Origin: an uncultured Aquimarina sp.
GTDB taxonomy: Bacteria > Bacteroidota > Bacteroidia > Flavobacteriales > Flavobacteriaceae
Reading direction: 5' to 3'
Length of the DNA: 64,000 bases
NCBI GenBank assembly: GCA_947498935.1
Contig: CANMMM010000011.1
Location: 1-64,000 of the forward strand
Below the pieces are notes generated by a model. The model searched no databases. It worked only from the letters and a program-made list of their open reading frames with translations, and had not been told where the DNA came from. A program made the position numbers and the translations under genes. Positions 27,861 to 36,667 of the stretch are shown one piece after another (the stretch's first letter is position 1; every line of letters starts with the position of its first letter).

Positions 27861-28258
27861 CCCCCACAACTACCTAAAATACATAAAAGAATAACTACGC
27901 TTATTTTTTAGCCTAAAATCCACTAATGCGTAATAAAAACCTAGTATCGTTTCTGGATTACTACCGTGCTTTTTATTTTTTTTTAATGGTATACTAAAAT
28001 TAAGAGAAAGCCAGTATTCACAGCATCTCAGTCCTTCATTGCCAAGTACCATCACACTCTGTAAATTTAAAAAAATGAAAAATCTAGGGTAACATTTTTC
28101 CTGTTTCTGACACTAACATATAGAACTATAGCAAATTACTTTTCATAAAACTTCCTTTACAAATGAAAAATAATTGTTAATTTCGCCGACTTTTTAGACT
28201 CTTACACGAATTATTTAGGGTTTAAAAAACAATTGGAAAACAAAAACTAGAACAAAAA
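27861..28258. other. Intergenic region between duplicated lipoprotein genes
   Basis: A 61-codon minus-strand frame (27870-28055) is present, but it has no start context or recognisable domain. No terminator or repeat copy is obvious. The last 60 bp must hold the leader of the second lipoprotein. Confidence 0.4.
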
Positions 28259-28888
28259 ATGAAACAAATCTTTAAACTCCTCGTACTAAGTATCACTATA
28301 CTATCGATGACTAGTTGTGCTACTGGATACAAAAGTATCGAACCCAAAACAGTACGTTACAACTCTACATCTAAAGATAAAGATGTGGTATTAGACTATC
28401 AATACAATGTACTGACTAAAAAATACTACAAAAAGGAAAACAGAAAAGGCATCAAAGTAGCGAGTCTAAAAATCACCAACAACTCAGATAAAGATCTAGT
28501 ATTTGGTAAAGATCTTAAATTAGTAAACAGAGATGAAAACGAGCTTATTTTATTAGACAATACATTTGTTTACAAACAACTAAAACAGTCTGTCCCTACG
28601 TATTTATTGTACCTATTACTAACCCCTTTAAAACTATTTACTTCCTCTGGTGATACGAATAGCCGAGGCGAAGTAGAACAAAATAGTATTCCTATCGGAC
28701 TTGTACTAGGCCCAGGAATCACGGGAATAAATATGATTACAGCAGGTAATGCGAATGACAAGTTTAAAAAGGAACTGAACAACTATAACCTACAAGGAAA
28801 AACCATCAAAAAGGGAACCACTGCCTATGGAATTATCGGTATTCAAGGAAATTCATTTCAGTCATTAGCTGTAAAAGTTGTAGAATAA
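28259..28888 (+). CDS. Hypothetical lipoprotein, second of a duplicated pair
   Basis: The protein has 209 residues and is a close paralogue of the gene at 27222. It shares the signal (SMTSCATGYKSIEPKTV), NNSDKDLVFGKDL, IPIGLVLGPGITGINM and KKGTTAYGIIGIQGNSF. Differences are concentrated in the middle acidic loop (SSGDTNSRGEVEQ versus DSVDDDFVSDESTED). It has its own upstream region and a strong terminator. Function is unknown; an envelope location is likely. Confidence 0.78.
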   Translation: MKQIFKLLVLSITILSMTSCATGYKSIEPKTVRYNSTSKDKDVVLDYQYNVLTKKYYKKENRKGIKVASLKITNNSDKDLVFGKDLKLVNRDENELILLDNTFVYKQLKQSVPTYLLYLLLTPLKLFTSSGDTNSRGEVEQNSIPIGLVLGPGITGINMITAGNANDKFKKELNNYNLQGKTIKKGTTAYGIIGIQGNSFQSLAVKVVE

Positions 28889-28914
28889 CCACCAACCACT
28901 ACTACAATTACATA

Positions 28915-28962
28915 AATAAAAAAGCAGCGCTCTATTCCAAAATAGAACGCTGCTTTTTTATT
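28915..28962. terminator. Bidirectional terminator
   Basis: AAAAAAGCAGCG-TCTATT and AATAGA-CGCTGCTTTTTT pair with one mismatch around a short loop. It serves the lipoprotein gene; the minus-strand DUF1330 fragment ends inside it. Confidence 0.9.
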
Positions 28963-29080
28963 GTATACGGACAATGATCTTCCCTCCGAACTCTTGTATC
29001 GTAGCAGGTGCTATATTTTTATAGGCTTGTAATTTTTCTGGATCAAAAACCACTAGGTCTAATATAGCATATGCTGGCAT
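28958..29080 (-). pseudogene. DUF1330-like fragment, 40 codons
   Basis: On the minus strand from the ATG at 29080 the frame reads MPAYAILDLVVFDPEKLQAY, continues through APATIQEFGGKIIVR, and stops after 40 codons inside the terminator stem. This is the N-terminal half of a DUF1330 protein (a ferredoxin-like dimeric alpha-beta barrel family, normally about 95 residues). The second half is absent. It is probably a remnant, cut where the lipoprotein terminator begins. Confidence 0.6.
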
Positions 29081-29125
29081 GGTATTTTATATATAATTAA
29101 TTCAGATGTATACACGTATTTTTTT

Positions 29126-29221
29126 GCGTTAGGGATAGGAGCGGCATCCTTTTTGTTTTTTTTCAAAACAAAAAGATACAGCGGATAGCCCGACCCCCGA
29201 CCTTAGGAGGGGGTAACGCCC
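29126..29221 (-). repeat. Family A hairpin element, copy A4
   Basis: On the minus strand it begins GGCGTTACC and ends CCCTAACGC, with the apical arms CTTTTTGTTTT and AAAACAAAAAG. The GGTCGGG arm is expanded by a short insert (GGGGGTCGGG with ccttaggaggggg). It lies 20 bp past the purC stop on the same strand. Confidence 0.85.
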
Positions 29222-29241
29222 ATAGCATTTTTATCCATATA

Positions 29242-30198
29242 TTATGATGCGTACTGCTCTAAATACGACAATACATTATCTTGGATACGCTGCTGTATAT
29301 CAGACACTGCTGCTTTCTGAAAAGCAACTCCTGTGATGTTCTCGTACAATTCTATATAGCGATCTGACACGGAGGTAATGTATGCATCGTCCATTTCTGG
29401 AACTTGCTGTCCTTCTAATCCCTGAAAGTCATTGCTAATCAACCACTGTCTTACAAACTCTTTAGACAATTGCTTCTGAGGTTCGCCTGCTGCTTGTCGT
29501 TCTTCATACCCTTCTGCATAGAAATAACGTGAAGAATCAGGGGTGTGAATCTCATCGATCAATACGATTTTTCCGTCTTTGGTTTTTCCGAATTCGTATT
29601 TGGTATCTACTAAGATCAATCCACGTTGCGCTGCTATTTCACTTCCTCGCTCAAATAATTTATAGGTATATGACTCTAATACAGCATAGTCTTCTGGACT
29701 CACAATACCTTGGGCTAGGATCTCTTCTTTAGAAATATCCTCGTCATGATCTCCCATCTCTGCCTTAGTAGCAGGTGTAATGATGGGGGTTGGAAATGCA
29801 TCGTTCTCGCGCATTCCTTCTGGCATAGGCACACCGCATAAGATGCGTTTTCCGGCTTTATACTCACGTGCTGCATGCCCAGACATATATCCTCTGATCA
29901 CCATCTCTACCTTAAAAGGTTCGCACATATGCCCTATCGCTACATTGGGGTCTGGCGTGGCAATCAACCAATTGGGCACCAAATCTTCTGTAGCTTTCAT
30001 CATTTTAGTAGCGATCTGATTGAGTATTTGCCCTTTATAAGGAATCCCCTTGGGCATTACTACATCAAATGCCGATAATCGATCGGTGGCAATCATGACT
30101 AATAAATCATTCTGTAGTGTGTAGACCTCTCTTACTTTTCCTTTGTAAACAGATTGTTGTCCTGGGAAGTTAAAATCTGTATCAATTACTGTATTCAT
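29242..30198 (-). CDS. purC: Phosphoribosylaminoimidazole-succinocarboxamide synthase
   Basis: The protein has 318 residues, the longer SAICAR synthase type. It joins CAIR and aspartate with ATP in purine synthesis. Motifs include [10 protein letters not shown] (about 17-26), [22 protein letters not shown] (ATP and substrate loop), [26 protein letters not shown] and [12 protein letters not shown]. It lies 38 bp downstream of phoH on the same strand, an arrangement I recall from other Flavobacteria. Family A copy A4 follows immediately and may form the end of the transcript. Confidence 0.96.
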   Translation of the reverse strand: MNTVIDTDFNFPGQQSVYKGKVREVYTLQNDLLVMIATDRLSAFDVVMPKGIPYKGQILNQIATKMMKATEDLVPNWLIATPDPNVAIGHMCEPFKVEMVIRGYMSGHAAREYKAGKRILCGVPMPEGMRENDAFPTPIITPATKAEMGDHDEDISKEEILAQGIVSPEDYAVLESYTYKLFERGSEIAAQRGLILVDTKYEFGKTKDGKIVLIDEIHTPDSSRYFYAEGYEERQAAGEPQKQLSKEFVRQWLISNDFQGLEGQQVPEMDDAYITSVSDRYIELYENITGVAFQKAAVSDIQQRIQDNVLSYLEQYAS

Positions 30199-30236
30199 GT
30201 ATATATGTGCTATCTATATGTATTCTTCTGCGGTCG

Positions 30237-31193
30237 TTAGCCGTTTCTGTTCTCTATTTCTTTATAGGCTGCTATGACTTTCTTAACGAGTTTATGCCTG
30301 ATCACATCTTTATCATCTAAAAAGATCATACCGATACCCGAGATGTTTTTGAGCACTAACAGAGCTTCTTTAAGCCCTGAGGTAACGCGTCTGGGCAGGT
30401 CTATCTGACCCGGATCTCCTGTAATGATGAATTTGGCATTTTTACCCATACGTGTTAGAAACATCTTCATCTGGGCATGGGTGGTATTCTGCGCTTCGTC
30501 TAGAATCACAAAGGCATTGTCTAAGGTACGCCCTCTCATAAACGCCATAGGCGCTATTTGTATCACTCCTTTTTCTATAAAACTGTCTAGTTTTTCTGGA
30601 GGAATCATATCTCGCAGCGCATCATAGAGCGGCTGCATGTAAGGATCTAGTTTTTCTTTAAGATCCCCTGGTAAAAACCCTAAGTTTTCTCCTGCTTCTA
30701 CGGCTGGACGGGTAAGAATGATTCGTTTTACTTGTTTTTCCTTTAATGCCTTGACCGCTAAGGCTACTCCTGTATATGTTTTTCCTGTTCCTGCGGGACC
30801 TATAGCGAATACCATATCATTCTTATAGGTCGTTTCTACGAGTCTGCGCTGATTCGCTGTTTGTGCCTTGATCAGCTTACCTCCTACGCCATGTACCAAT
30901 ACTTCGCCACTGGCCTCGGAAGTTTCGTAATCAGATTTACTCTCGCTAGTAAGGATGCGTTCTATCACATTTTCGTCTAACTTATTGTACTTGCCAAAGT
31001 GTTCTAACAGCATATTCAGCCGAAGATCAAACTCTTCTAACATATCTTCATCTCCGTAGACTTTCATCTTACTGCCTCGGGCAACAATTTTTAGTTTTGG
31101 AAAATATTTTTTTAATAATTGAATGTTACTGTTCTGAAGTCCGAAAAACTCTCTCGGGTTGATTTCTGTTAGTTCTATGATTAGTTCGTTCAA
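30237..31193 (-). CDS. phoH: PhoH-family ATPase
   Basis: The protein has 318 residues and starts with TTG, since the conserved beginning NELIIELTEINPREFFG sits directly after it. A KH-like N-terminal domain is followed by a P-loop ATPase with Walker A GPAGTGKT (132-139), TRPAVEAGENLGFLPGDL and Walker B LDEAQN (231-236), typical of the PhoH/YbeZ group. These proteins are linked to RNA metabolism and ribosome maturation, often with YbeY. It is transcribed ahead of purC. Confidence 0.93.
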   Translation of the reverse strand: MNELIIELTEINPREFFGLQNSNIQLLKKYFPKLKIVARGSKMKVYGDEDMLEEFDLRLNMLLEHFGKYNKLDENVIERILTSESKSDYETSEASGEVLVHGVGGKLIKAQTANQRRLVETTYKNDMVFAIGPAGTGKTYTGVALAVKALKEKQVKRIILTRPAVEAGENLGFLPGDLKEKLDPYMQPLYDALRDMIPPEKLDSFIEKGVIQIAPMAFMRGRTLDNAFVILDEAQNTTHAQMKMFLTRMGKNAKFIITGDPGQIDLPRRVTSGLKEALLVLKNISGIGMIFLDDKDVIRHKLVKKVIAAYKEIENRNG

Positions 31194-31447
31194 AAGCTAT
31201 ATGAATTTTAGTATGATTTGTTTTTTGGATTGACTAATTTTGCCGAAGTTACTTAATTTTTTTGCTGGGAAATCAAAAATAAAAGTTACACCTTTACAGA
31301 ACCCCTGTAGCTAATTAACTATCAGCAAATAGCACTTTGTGGACTGTTTGGGTTACAATACTCATTTAGATCGTAAACCAACCACTTCCTTAAAGCAAAT
31401 TTACATATTTTTAAGTGCTAATGATTAAAAAATATTAACAATTACGT

Positions 31448-31466
31448 GTAAAATACACCATTTTAC
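31448..31466. promoter_or_regulatory. Inverted repeat GTAAAAT-N5-ATTTTAC upstream of the SAM hydrolase gene
   Basis: The 7-bp half-sites are perfect, extended outward by GT/AC to a 9-bp dyad. It lies 25 bp before the ATG at 31492. The same half-sites and the same 5-nt spacing occur at 56674-56692, upstream of another gene, which suggests a shared operator. Confidence 0.45.
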
Positions 31467-31491
31467 ACTTGCTAAAAAGTAAGTTCGCTGC

Positions 31492-32334
31492 ATGCCAATT
31501 ATTACCTTAACTACAGATTTTGGAATCAAAGATCACTTTGTGTCTGCTGTAAAAGGGGCTATTTACTCAGCACTACCCACGGCTACGATTGTAGATATTT
31601 CTCATGAGATTTCTCCTTTTCATATCACAGAGGCAGCGTATGTAATACAGAATGCGTACAAAAACTTTCCTAAAGGAAGTATTCATATTGTAGGAATCGA
31701 TAGCGAATTACATCCCGAGAATAAACATATAGCGGTACTGCTGAATGATCATTATTTTATCTGTGCTAATAATGGATTGATTTCATTAATCGCTACAGAG
31801 TTTAAGCCCGAAAAAATGGTCGAAATCAATATCCATGACGCTGTAAAAACCAATTTTCCGGTACTAGATGTTTTTGTAGTAGTGGCTTGCCATATCGCAC
31901 GCGGAGGTACGCTAGAGGTGATTGGCAAGGCGATTACAGATATTAAAATGATCAAAGGATCTGAACCAATTATCAATCTAGGAGGCAAACAAATCGTGGG
32001 TAGCGTGATCTATATCGATAATTACGGAAACTTGATTACAAATATCACTCAGCAATTATTTCAGGAAATAGGTAAAGGACGTCCGTTTAAGATTACGGCT
32101 AGAAATGCTGTGTTTTCTAAAATTTATAACCGCTATAGCGATGCGATTAACTTTGATGTCGAACGAAGCAAACGAGAAGAAGATGGTAAAAAAATTGCGT
32201 TATTCAATACCTCGGGCTACCTAGAATTGGCTATTTATAAGAGTAATCCTAGAACAGTAGGGAGCGCTTCAAGCCTTTTTGGATTGAATTACAGAGACCG
32301 TGTAAGCATTACCTTTGAGCAAGAGCCTAGCTAA
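31492..32334 (+). CDS. S-adenosyl-L-methionine hydrolase/hydroxide adenosyltransferase (DUF62)
   Basis: The protein has 280 residues. It opens with the conserved TLTTDFGIKDHFVSAVKGAI (about 4-23), then VDISHEISPFHITEAAYV and CANNGLISLI. The C-terminal domain carries IYIDNYGNLITNI. Family members split SAM into adenosine and methionine and belong to the fluorinase/chlorinase fold. The halogenase-specific insert is not evident, so hydroxide is the likely nucleophile. It is divergent from phoH and precedes the monooxygenase and gldFG genes on the plus strand. Confidence 0.9.
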   Translation: MPIITLTTDFGIKDHFVSAVKGAIYSALPTATIVDISHEISPFHITEAAYVIQNAYKNFPKGSIHIVGIDSELHPENKHIAVLLNDHYFICANNGLISLIATEFKPEKMVEINIHDAVKTNFPVLDVFVVVACHIARGGTLEVIGKAITDIKMIKGSEPIINLGGKQIVGSVIYIDNYGNLITNITQQLFQEIGKGRPFKITARNAVFSKIYNRYSDAINFDVERSKREEDGKKIALFNTSGYLELAIYKSNPRTVGSASSLFGLNYRDRVSITFEQEPS

Positions 32335-32429
32335 TTACGCAATTAGTACTTTCTAATGATAAGATCTTACTGTAGTAACTATCGCTTTGTAGCTGTTTTT
32401 TGATATTTTTACATTCTGATAACTGATTC

Positions 32430-32738
32430 ATGATTATACGTATCGTAAAATTAGGTTTTAAACCCGCAGAAATTGATGCTTTTCTGGCAGATTTCGAGCT
32501 GCATAAAACACAGATTCGAAATTTTGAAGGCTGTACGCATCTAACCTTATTGAGAGATGTACAACAACCCTATCAATTTTTTACATACAGCTATTGGAAA
32601 TCAGAAGCCCATCTCAATAACTATAGAAATTCTTCGTTATTCCAAGGAATTTGGGCGGTAACAAAACCTAGGTTTTCGCAACCTGCCGAAGCATGGAGTA
32701 CAGAAGCTATCGCTGAAACCAATCACTTATCCCACTAG
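32430..32738 (+). CDS. Small dimeric alpha-beta barrel (antibiotic biosynthesis monooxygenase-like) protein
   Basis: The protein has 102 residues. The pattern MIIRIVKLGFKP ... GCTHLTLLRDVQQPYQFFTYSYWKSEAHLNNYRNS fits the ABM ferredoxin-like fold, with a conserved WxSEAHLxxYRxS segment. Most such small proteins in Flavobacteria have no proven reaction. It begins 95 bp after the SAM hydrolase and ends 20 bp before gldFG, so co-transcription is likely. It may act on a small aromatic compound or haem, but this is not shown. Confidence 0.82.
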   Translation: MIIRIVKLGFKPAEIDAFLADFELHKTQIRNFEGCTHLTLLRDVQQPYQFFTYSYWKSEAHLNNYRNSSLFQGIWAVTKPRFSQPAEAWSTEAIAETNHLSH

Positions 32739-32758
32739 AAAAACACCAAAAAAGTTAT

Positions 32759-35158
32759 ATGCTAGCCATTATTAAAAAAGAAATTCAAACATTTTTTGCT
32801 ACATCGGTAGGTTATTTAGTTATTGCCATATTCCTGATCCTAAACGGACTGTTTTTATGGGTTTTTAGTGGTGAATTCAATATACTAAATAGTGGATTTG
32901 CTACGCTATCGCCTTTCTTTTTTATAGCACCTTGGATTTTATTACTGCTCATTCCGGCCATCACTATGCGTAGTATTGCCGAAGAGAAGAAACAAGGTAC
33001 ATTAGAATTATTACTGACCAAACCTATTCGTACGTGGCAGCTTGTCCTTGGCAAATACTTGGGTAGCTTATTTCTGATTTGTATCGCATTACTTCCTAGT
33101 GGGTTATATGTGTACACCCTCTCTGCATTAGCCAAACCTGCTGGTGCTATCGATATGGGAGTCATCATAGGATCTTATAGCGCTTTATTACTATTGTGTA
33201 GTACGTATACTGCGATAGGTATTTTTGCTTCTTCGATCACTAATAATCAGGTAGTCGCATTTCTAACTGCCTTATTTATCTGTTTTGTAGGGTATTTTGG
33301 ACTGAGCGGTATTGCTGATTATCAATTATTAGGTACTGCAGATTATACGCTAGAGCAAATAGGTATGCAATTGCATTATGAGCGTATTAGCCTCGGCGTA
33401 TTAGATACTAGAGATATTGTATACTTTATAAGTTTGAGTGTTTTATTCATACTGCTTACCACTGTACTACTTACTGCACAAAACACAAAAAAAATACTAA
33501 AAGGCGCTGGTATACTCATAGTAGGATGCCTAGTGATCAATTGGATAGGAACGAGTATGTACCACCGTTATGATTTGACCCGTGATGGCAGGTATACGGT
33601 ATCAGATGCTACGCAAAATTTATTAAAAGATGCAGCTGTACCGATTGCTATCGAAGTATTACTAGAAGGGGATTTCCCGTCGGAATTTAGACGATTGCAA
33701 ACCGAAACTAGGCAATTACTAGAAGAGTTTTCGAGTGTAAATCCTGATGTAAAGCATATTTTTATCAATCCGTTTGAGGATGAAGATTTTAGAAAAGAAA
33801 CTACCCAAGAATTGATGAGACATGGACTGACTCCTATGGAAGTTAGTGTAAAAGAAAATGGAAAAACAGCGGTAGAAACTGTAGTACCATGGGCGATTAT
33901 CAACTATCAAAATCGCAAGGCAAAAGTGGCACTGGTAAAAAATACAATGGGCGCTACGACCGAAGAAAGAGTTACCAACTCAATCCAACAACTAGAATAT
34001 GCGTTTGCCGAGGCACTAAAAAAGGTAATCCACCCAAAAAAACAAAAAATTGCTGTGTTAGCAGGCAATGGGCAACTCCCCGATGCTAAGATTGCTGATT
34101 ATATCAAAACCCTACAGGAATATTACTTTATCGGGAAGTTTACATTAGATTCTGTAGCTAAGAATCCTGAAAAAACATTACAGGATTTGCAAAAATTCGA
34201 TATGGTGATCAATGCCAAACCTACAGAGGCTTTTAGCGAAAAAGAAAAGTATGTACTAGATCAATTCGTGATGAAGGGTGGTAAATCGCTATGGTTAGTA
34301 GAAAGTGTGGGGATGGAAATCGATAGCTTATTTAAACCTGAAAATAAAGGAAAGGCCATTGCTTTTGTACAAGACTTACACCTCAAAGATATGTTGTTTG
34401 CTTATGGTGTGCGTATCAATCCTGTGATCGTAAATGATTATTATTCTGCGCCTATTATGCTGGCATCTGGCAAAGGTAATGAGACACAATTTACCCCCTA
34501 CCCTTGGGCATATGCGTCAATTGCTAAAAGTACTACAGCACACCCTATCGTAAAAAATATCGAAGCTGTGAAGTTTGAATTCTCTAACCAGATTGATACG
34601 CTAAAAAACAGTGTTCAAAAAACGATTCTACTCACTAGTTCTGAGAAATCAAAGTTAGAAGGAGTACCTAAAGAATTTAATCTGCATAAAATTATTGGAG
34701 AGCGCGCTGCTATCGATTCATATCCTACACAACCCCAAAATCTGGCGGTATTATTAGAAGGTCGCTTTCCTTCTACGTATAAAGATCGTGTAAAACCTAT
34801 GCACACGCAAGATCATATCGATACGAGTTCGCCTACTAAAATGGTGGTCATTGCAGACGGAGATGTGATCAAAAACAGCTTGCGCAAAGGAAAACCTGTA
34901 CCACTAGGGTATGATCCGTATATGAACTTGCAGTATGGTAATAAAGAATTTTTGATCAATGCGGTGCATTACTTACTCGATGACACTGGATTAGTAAGTA
35001 TCCGTAGTAAACAAGTGGCTATTGCCTTTCTGGATTTAGAAAAAGTAATGAAAGAACGTGGATACTGGCAGGCGATCAATCTTATTGTTCCTTTACTATT
35101 CATTGGAATATCTGGGATTGGATTTTCGATCTATCGCAAAAAGAAATATAGTCGATAA
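32759..35158 (+). CDS. gldFG: Fused GldF-GldG gliding-motility ABC transporter protein
   Basis: This is one continuous frame of 799 residues. Residues 1-about 243 match GldF, an ABC-2 type permease with six hydrophobic helices (start MLAIIKKEIQTFFATSVGYLV; motif RSIAEEKKQGTLELLLTKP). From about residue 245 the sequence matches GldG: a first TM helix (LKGAGILIVGCLVINWIGT), RYDLTRDGRYTVSDAT, the auxiliary transport domain, and a final TM helix near 775-792. In F. johnsoniae these are separate genes. The joint at AQNTKKILKGAG has no stop codon or obvious frameshift. GldA, the ATPase partner, is not in the window. The gldFG-dnaN order matches the family's usual synteny. Confidence 0.9.
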   Translation: MLAIIKKEIQTFFATSVGYLVIAIFLILNGLFLWVFSGEFNILNSGFATLSPFFFIAPWILLLLIPAITMRSIAEEKKQGTLELLLTKPIRTWQLVLGKYLGSLFLICIALLPSGLYVYTLSALAKPAGAIDMGVIIGSYSALLLLCSTYTAIGIFASSITNNQVVAFLTALFICFVGYFGLSGIADYQLLGTADYTLEQIGMQLHYERISLGVLDTRDIVYFISLSVLFILLTTVLLTAQNTKKILKGAGILIVGCLVINWIGTSMYHRYDLTRDGRYTVSDATQNLLKDAAVPIAIEVLLEGDFPSEFRRLQTETRQLLEEFSSVNPDVKHIFINPFEDEDFRKETTQELMRHGLTPMEVSVKENGKTAVETVVPWAIINYQNRKAKVALVKNTMGATTEERVTNSIQQLEYAFAEALKKVIHPKKQKIAVLAGNGQLPDAKIADYIKTLQEYYFIGKFTLDSVAKNPEKTLQDLQKFDMVINAKPTEAFSEKEKYVLDQFVMKGGKSLWLVESVGMEIDSLFKPENKGKAIAFVQDLHLKDMLFAYGVRINPVIVNDYYSAPIMLASGKGNETQFTPYPWAYASIAKSTTAHPIVKNIEAVKFEFSNQIDTLKNSVQKTILLTSSEKSKLEGVPKEFNLHKIIGERAAIDSYPTQPQNLAVLLEGRFPSTYKDRVKPMHTQDHIDTSSPTKMVVIADGDVIKNSLRKGKPVPLGYDPYMNLQYGNKEFLINAVHYLLDDTGLVSIRSKQVAIAFLDLEKVMKERGYWQAINLIVPLLFIGISGIGFSIYRKKKYSR

Positions 35159-35218
35159 CTCCTTGATGTTTGTTAATAACTATACTTTTTGCGTAACAGT
35201 AGCTTTGCATAATACGAT

Positions 35219-35226
35219 TATATTTG
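35219..35226 (+). promoter_or_regulatory. Candidate -7 box (TATATTTG) for dnaN
   Basis: This is an exact TAnnTTTG match, about 170 bp before the dnaN start. Repeat B6 lies between it and the gene, so if used it would place the palindrome in the 5' leader. No well-spaced -33 element is seen. Confidence 0.35.
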
Positions 35227-35253
35227 CGTTAGCTACCTATTTGTAGCTATTGT

Positions 35254-35361
35254 GAAGTGTTGTATTTTTTCGAGTTCCGTAGTGCTGTCATGTAACAACA
35301 ATACTATGGTTTGATAAAAAATCTTTATTTTTTACTGAAATCAAAAAGCGTACATCACTTC
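35254..35361 (+). repeat. Family B element, partly deleted, copy B6
   Basis: GAAGTG at the left end, the core GAGTTCCGTAGTGCTGTCATGTAAC, and a right arm ending TACATCACTTC are present. Most of the left arm between terminus and core is missing. It lies 35 bp before the dnaN start codon. Confidence 0.8.
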
Positions 35362-35396
35362 TGTAAGAGCAGTTTTAATCACAAAATTTTAAACGG

Positions 35397-36515
35397 GTGA
35401 AATTCATAGTATCCAGTTCATATTTACTAAAACAACTTCAGGTATTAGGAGGTGTCATTAATAATAGTAATACCTTACCAATCCTAGATAATTTCTTATT
35501 CGAATTAGATAACAATTCATTATTAGTATCTGCTTCTGATTTAGAGACTACGATGTCTGCTAAGCTAGAGGTAGAATCTGGTGATCAAGGAATCATAGCT
35601 GTACCTGCAAAACTCTTGCTAGAAACACTAAAAACCTTCCCTGAACAGCCACTCACTTTTGTAGTTGGTGATAATAATACGATAGAAATTAGCTCTAACC
35701 ATGGTAAATATGCTTTAGCATATGCAGATGGCGAGGAATTTCCGAAAGCTGTAGAGTTGGAAGATCCTAGTTCGACTACCTTATTAGGAGATATATTATC
35801 TACTGCGATTAGCAAAACTATTTTTGCTACTGGAAATGATGATTTGAGACCTGTGATGAGCGGAGTATTTTTCCAATTTTCTACAGAGAGCCTGACATTC
35901 GTAGCTACGGATGCGCATAAATTGGTGAAATATGCTAGAGAAGATGTAAAAGCGTCGCAGTCAGCAGAGTTTATCATGCCTAAAAAACCACTTAACCTAT
36001 TGAAAGGTATATTGGCTGGTAGTGATAGCGAGGTATTGATTGAGTACAATGAGTCGAATGCCAAATTTACATTTGATCAAACCCAATTGATCTGTAGATT
36101 GATCGATGGTAAGTATCCGAATTATGAGGCTGTAATTCCTAAAGAAAATCCAAATAAATTGACGATCACACGTGCGCAGTTTTTAAGCTCTGTACGTAGG
36201 GTATCTATTTTCTCTAATAAAACCACTCACCAAGTACGTCTAAAAGTAGCTGGTGCAGAATTAAATATCTCAGCAGAGGATATTGATTATTCTAACAAAG
36301 CCGAAGAGCGTCTAACGTGTGGATACGAGGGTGATGATATGCAAATCGGATTTAATTCTCGATTTTTAAGCGAGATGCTAAATAACCTAAATGCTGATGA
36401 AGTGCAATTAGAGATGTCGCTGCCTAATCGTGCAGGAATCTTAACTCCTACTGATGGTCTTGATGAGGGTGAGAATGTAACGATGCTAGTAATGCCTGTA
36501 ATGCTGAATAACTAA
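35397..36515 (+). CDS. dnaN: DNA polymerase III beta subunit (sliding clamp)
   Basis: The protein has 372 residues and starts with GTG, fixed by the conserved MKFIVSSSYLLKQLQVLGG. It has three clamp domains: residues 1-120 with NTLPILDNFLFEL, 130-250 with RPVMSGVFFQF and FVATDAHKLV, and 255-372 ending in the usual VMPVMLNN. It forms the ring that tethers DNA polymerase III. It follows gldFG, a known neighbour in Flavobacteria. Repeat B6 is in its leader, and a terminator follows at 36578. Confidence 0.97.
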   Translation: MKFIVSSSYLLKQLQVLGGVINNSNTLPILDNFLFELDNNSLLVSASDLETTMSAKLEVESGDQGIIAVPAKLLLETLKTFPEQPLTFVVGDNNTIEISSNHGKYALAYADGEEFPKAVELEDPSSTTLLGDILSTAISKTIFATGNDDLRPVMSGVFFQFSTESLTFVATDAHKLVKYAREDVKASQSAEFIMPKKPLNLLKGILAGSDSEVLIEYNESNAKFTFDQTQLICRLIDGKYPNYEAVIPKENPNKLTITRAQFLSSVRRVSIFSNKTTHQVRLKVAGAELNISAEDIDYSNKAEERLTCGYEGDDMQIGFNSRFLSEMLNNLNADEVQLEMSLPNRAGILTPTDGLDEGENVTMLVMPVMLNN

Positions 36516-36577
36516 TCGCTTCAGCACTCTAAAATAAGTAACACTTTGTTGGTGAACGCAGAAGTGTTTTACAATAC

Positions 36578-36611
36578 AATCCAATCACAATGTTGTGGTT
36601 GGATTTTTTTA
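36578..36611 (+). terminator. Intrinsic terminator after dnaN
   Basis: AATCCAATCACAA and TTGTGGTTGGATT form a 13-bp stem with two G-T/A-C type interruptions and a T7 tail. A weaker stem (AACACTT with AAGTGTT) lies just before it at about 36539-36570. Confidence 0.86.
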
Positions 36612-36667
36612 TGTGCCTTGGCTAGAAAGCTGTATTTTTAACCTAGCAGTGATGTACCCTTATACTT

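Noticed and set aside
27870..28055. 61-codon minus-strand frame between duplicated lipoproteins
   Set aside because: Composition is protein-like in places, but there is no domain or upstream signal; too weak to call.
31492..32334. Fluorinase/chlorinase (halogenating) activity
   Set aside because: The sequence fits the widespread hydroxide adenosyltransferases and no halogenase-specific insertion was apparent.
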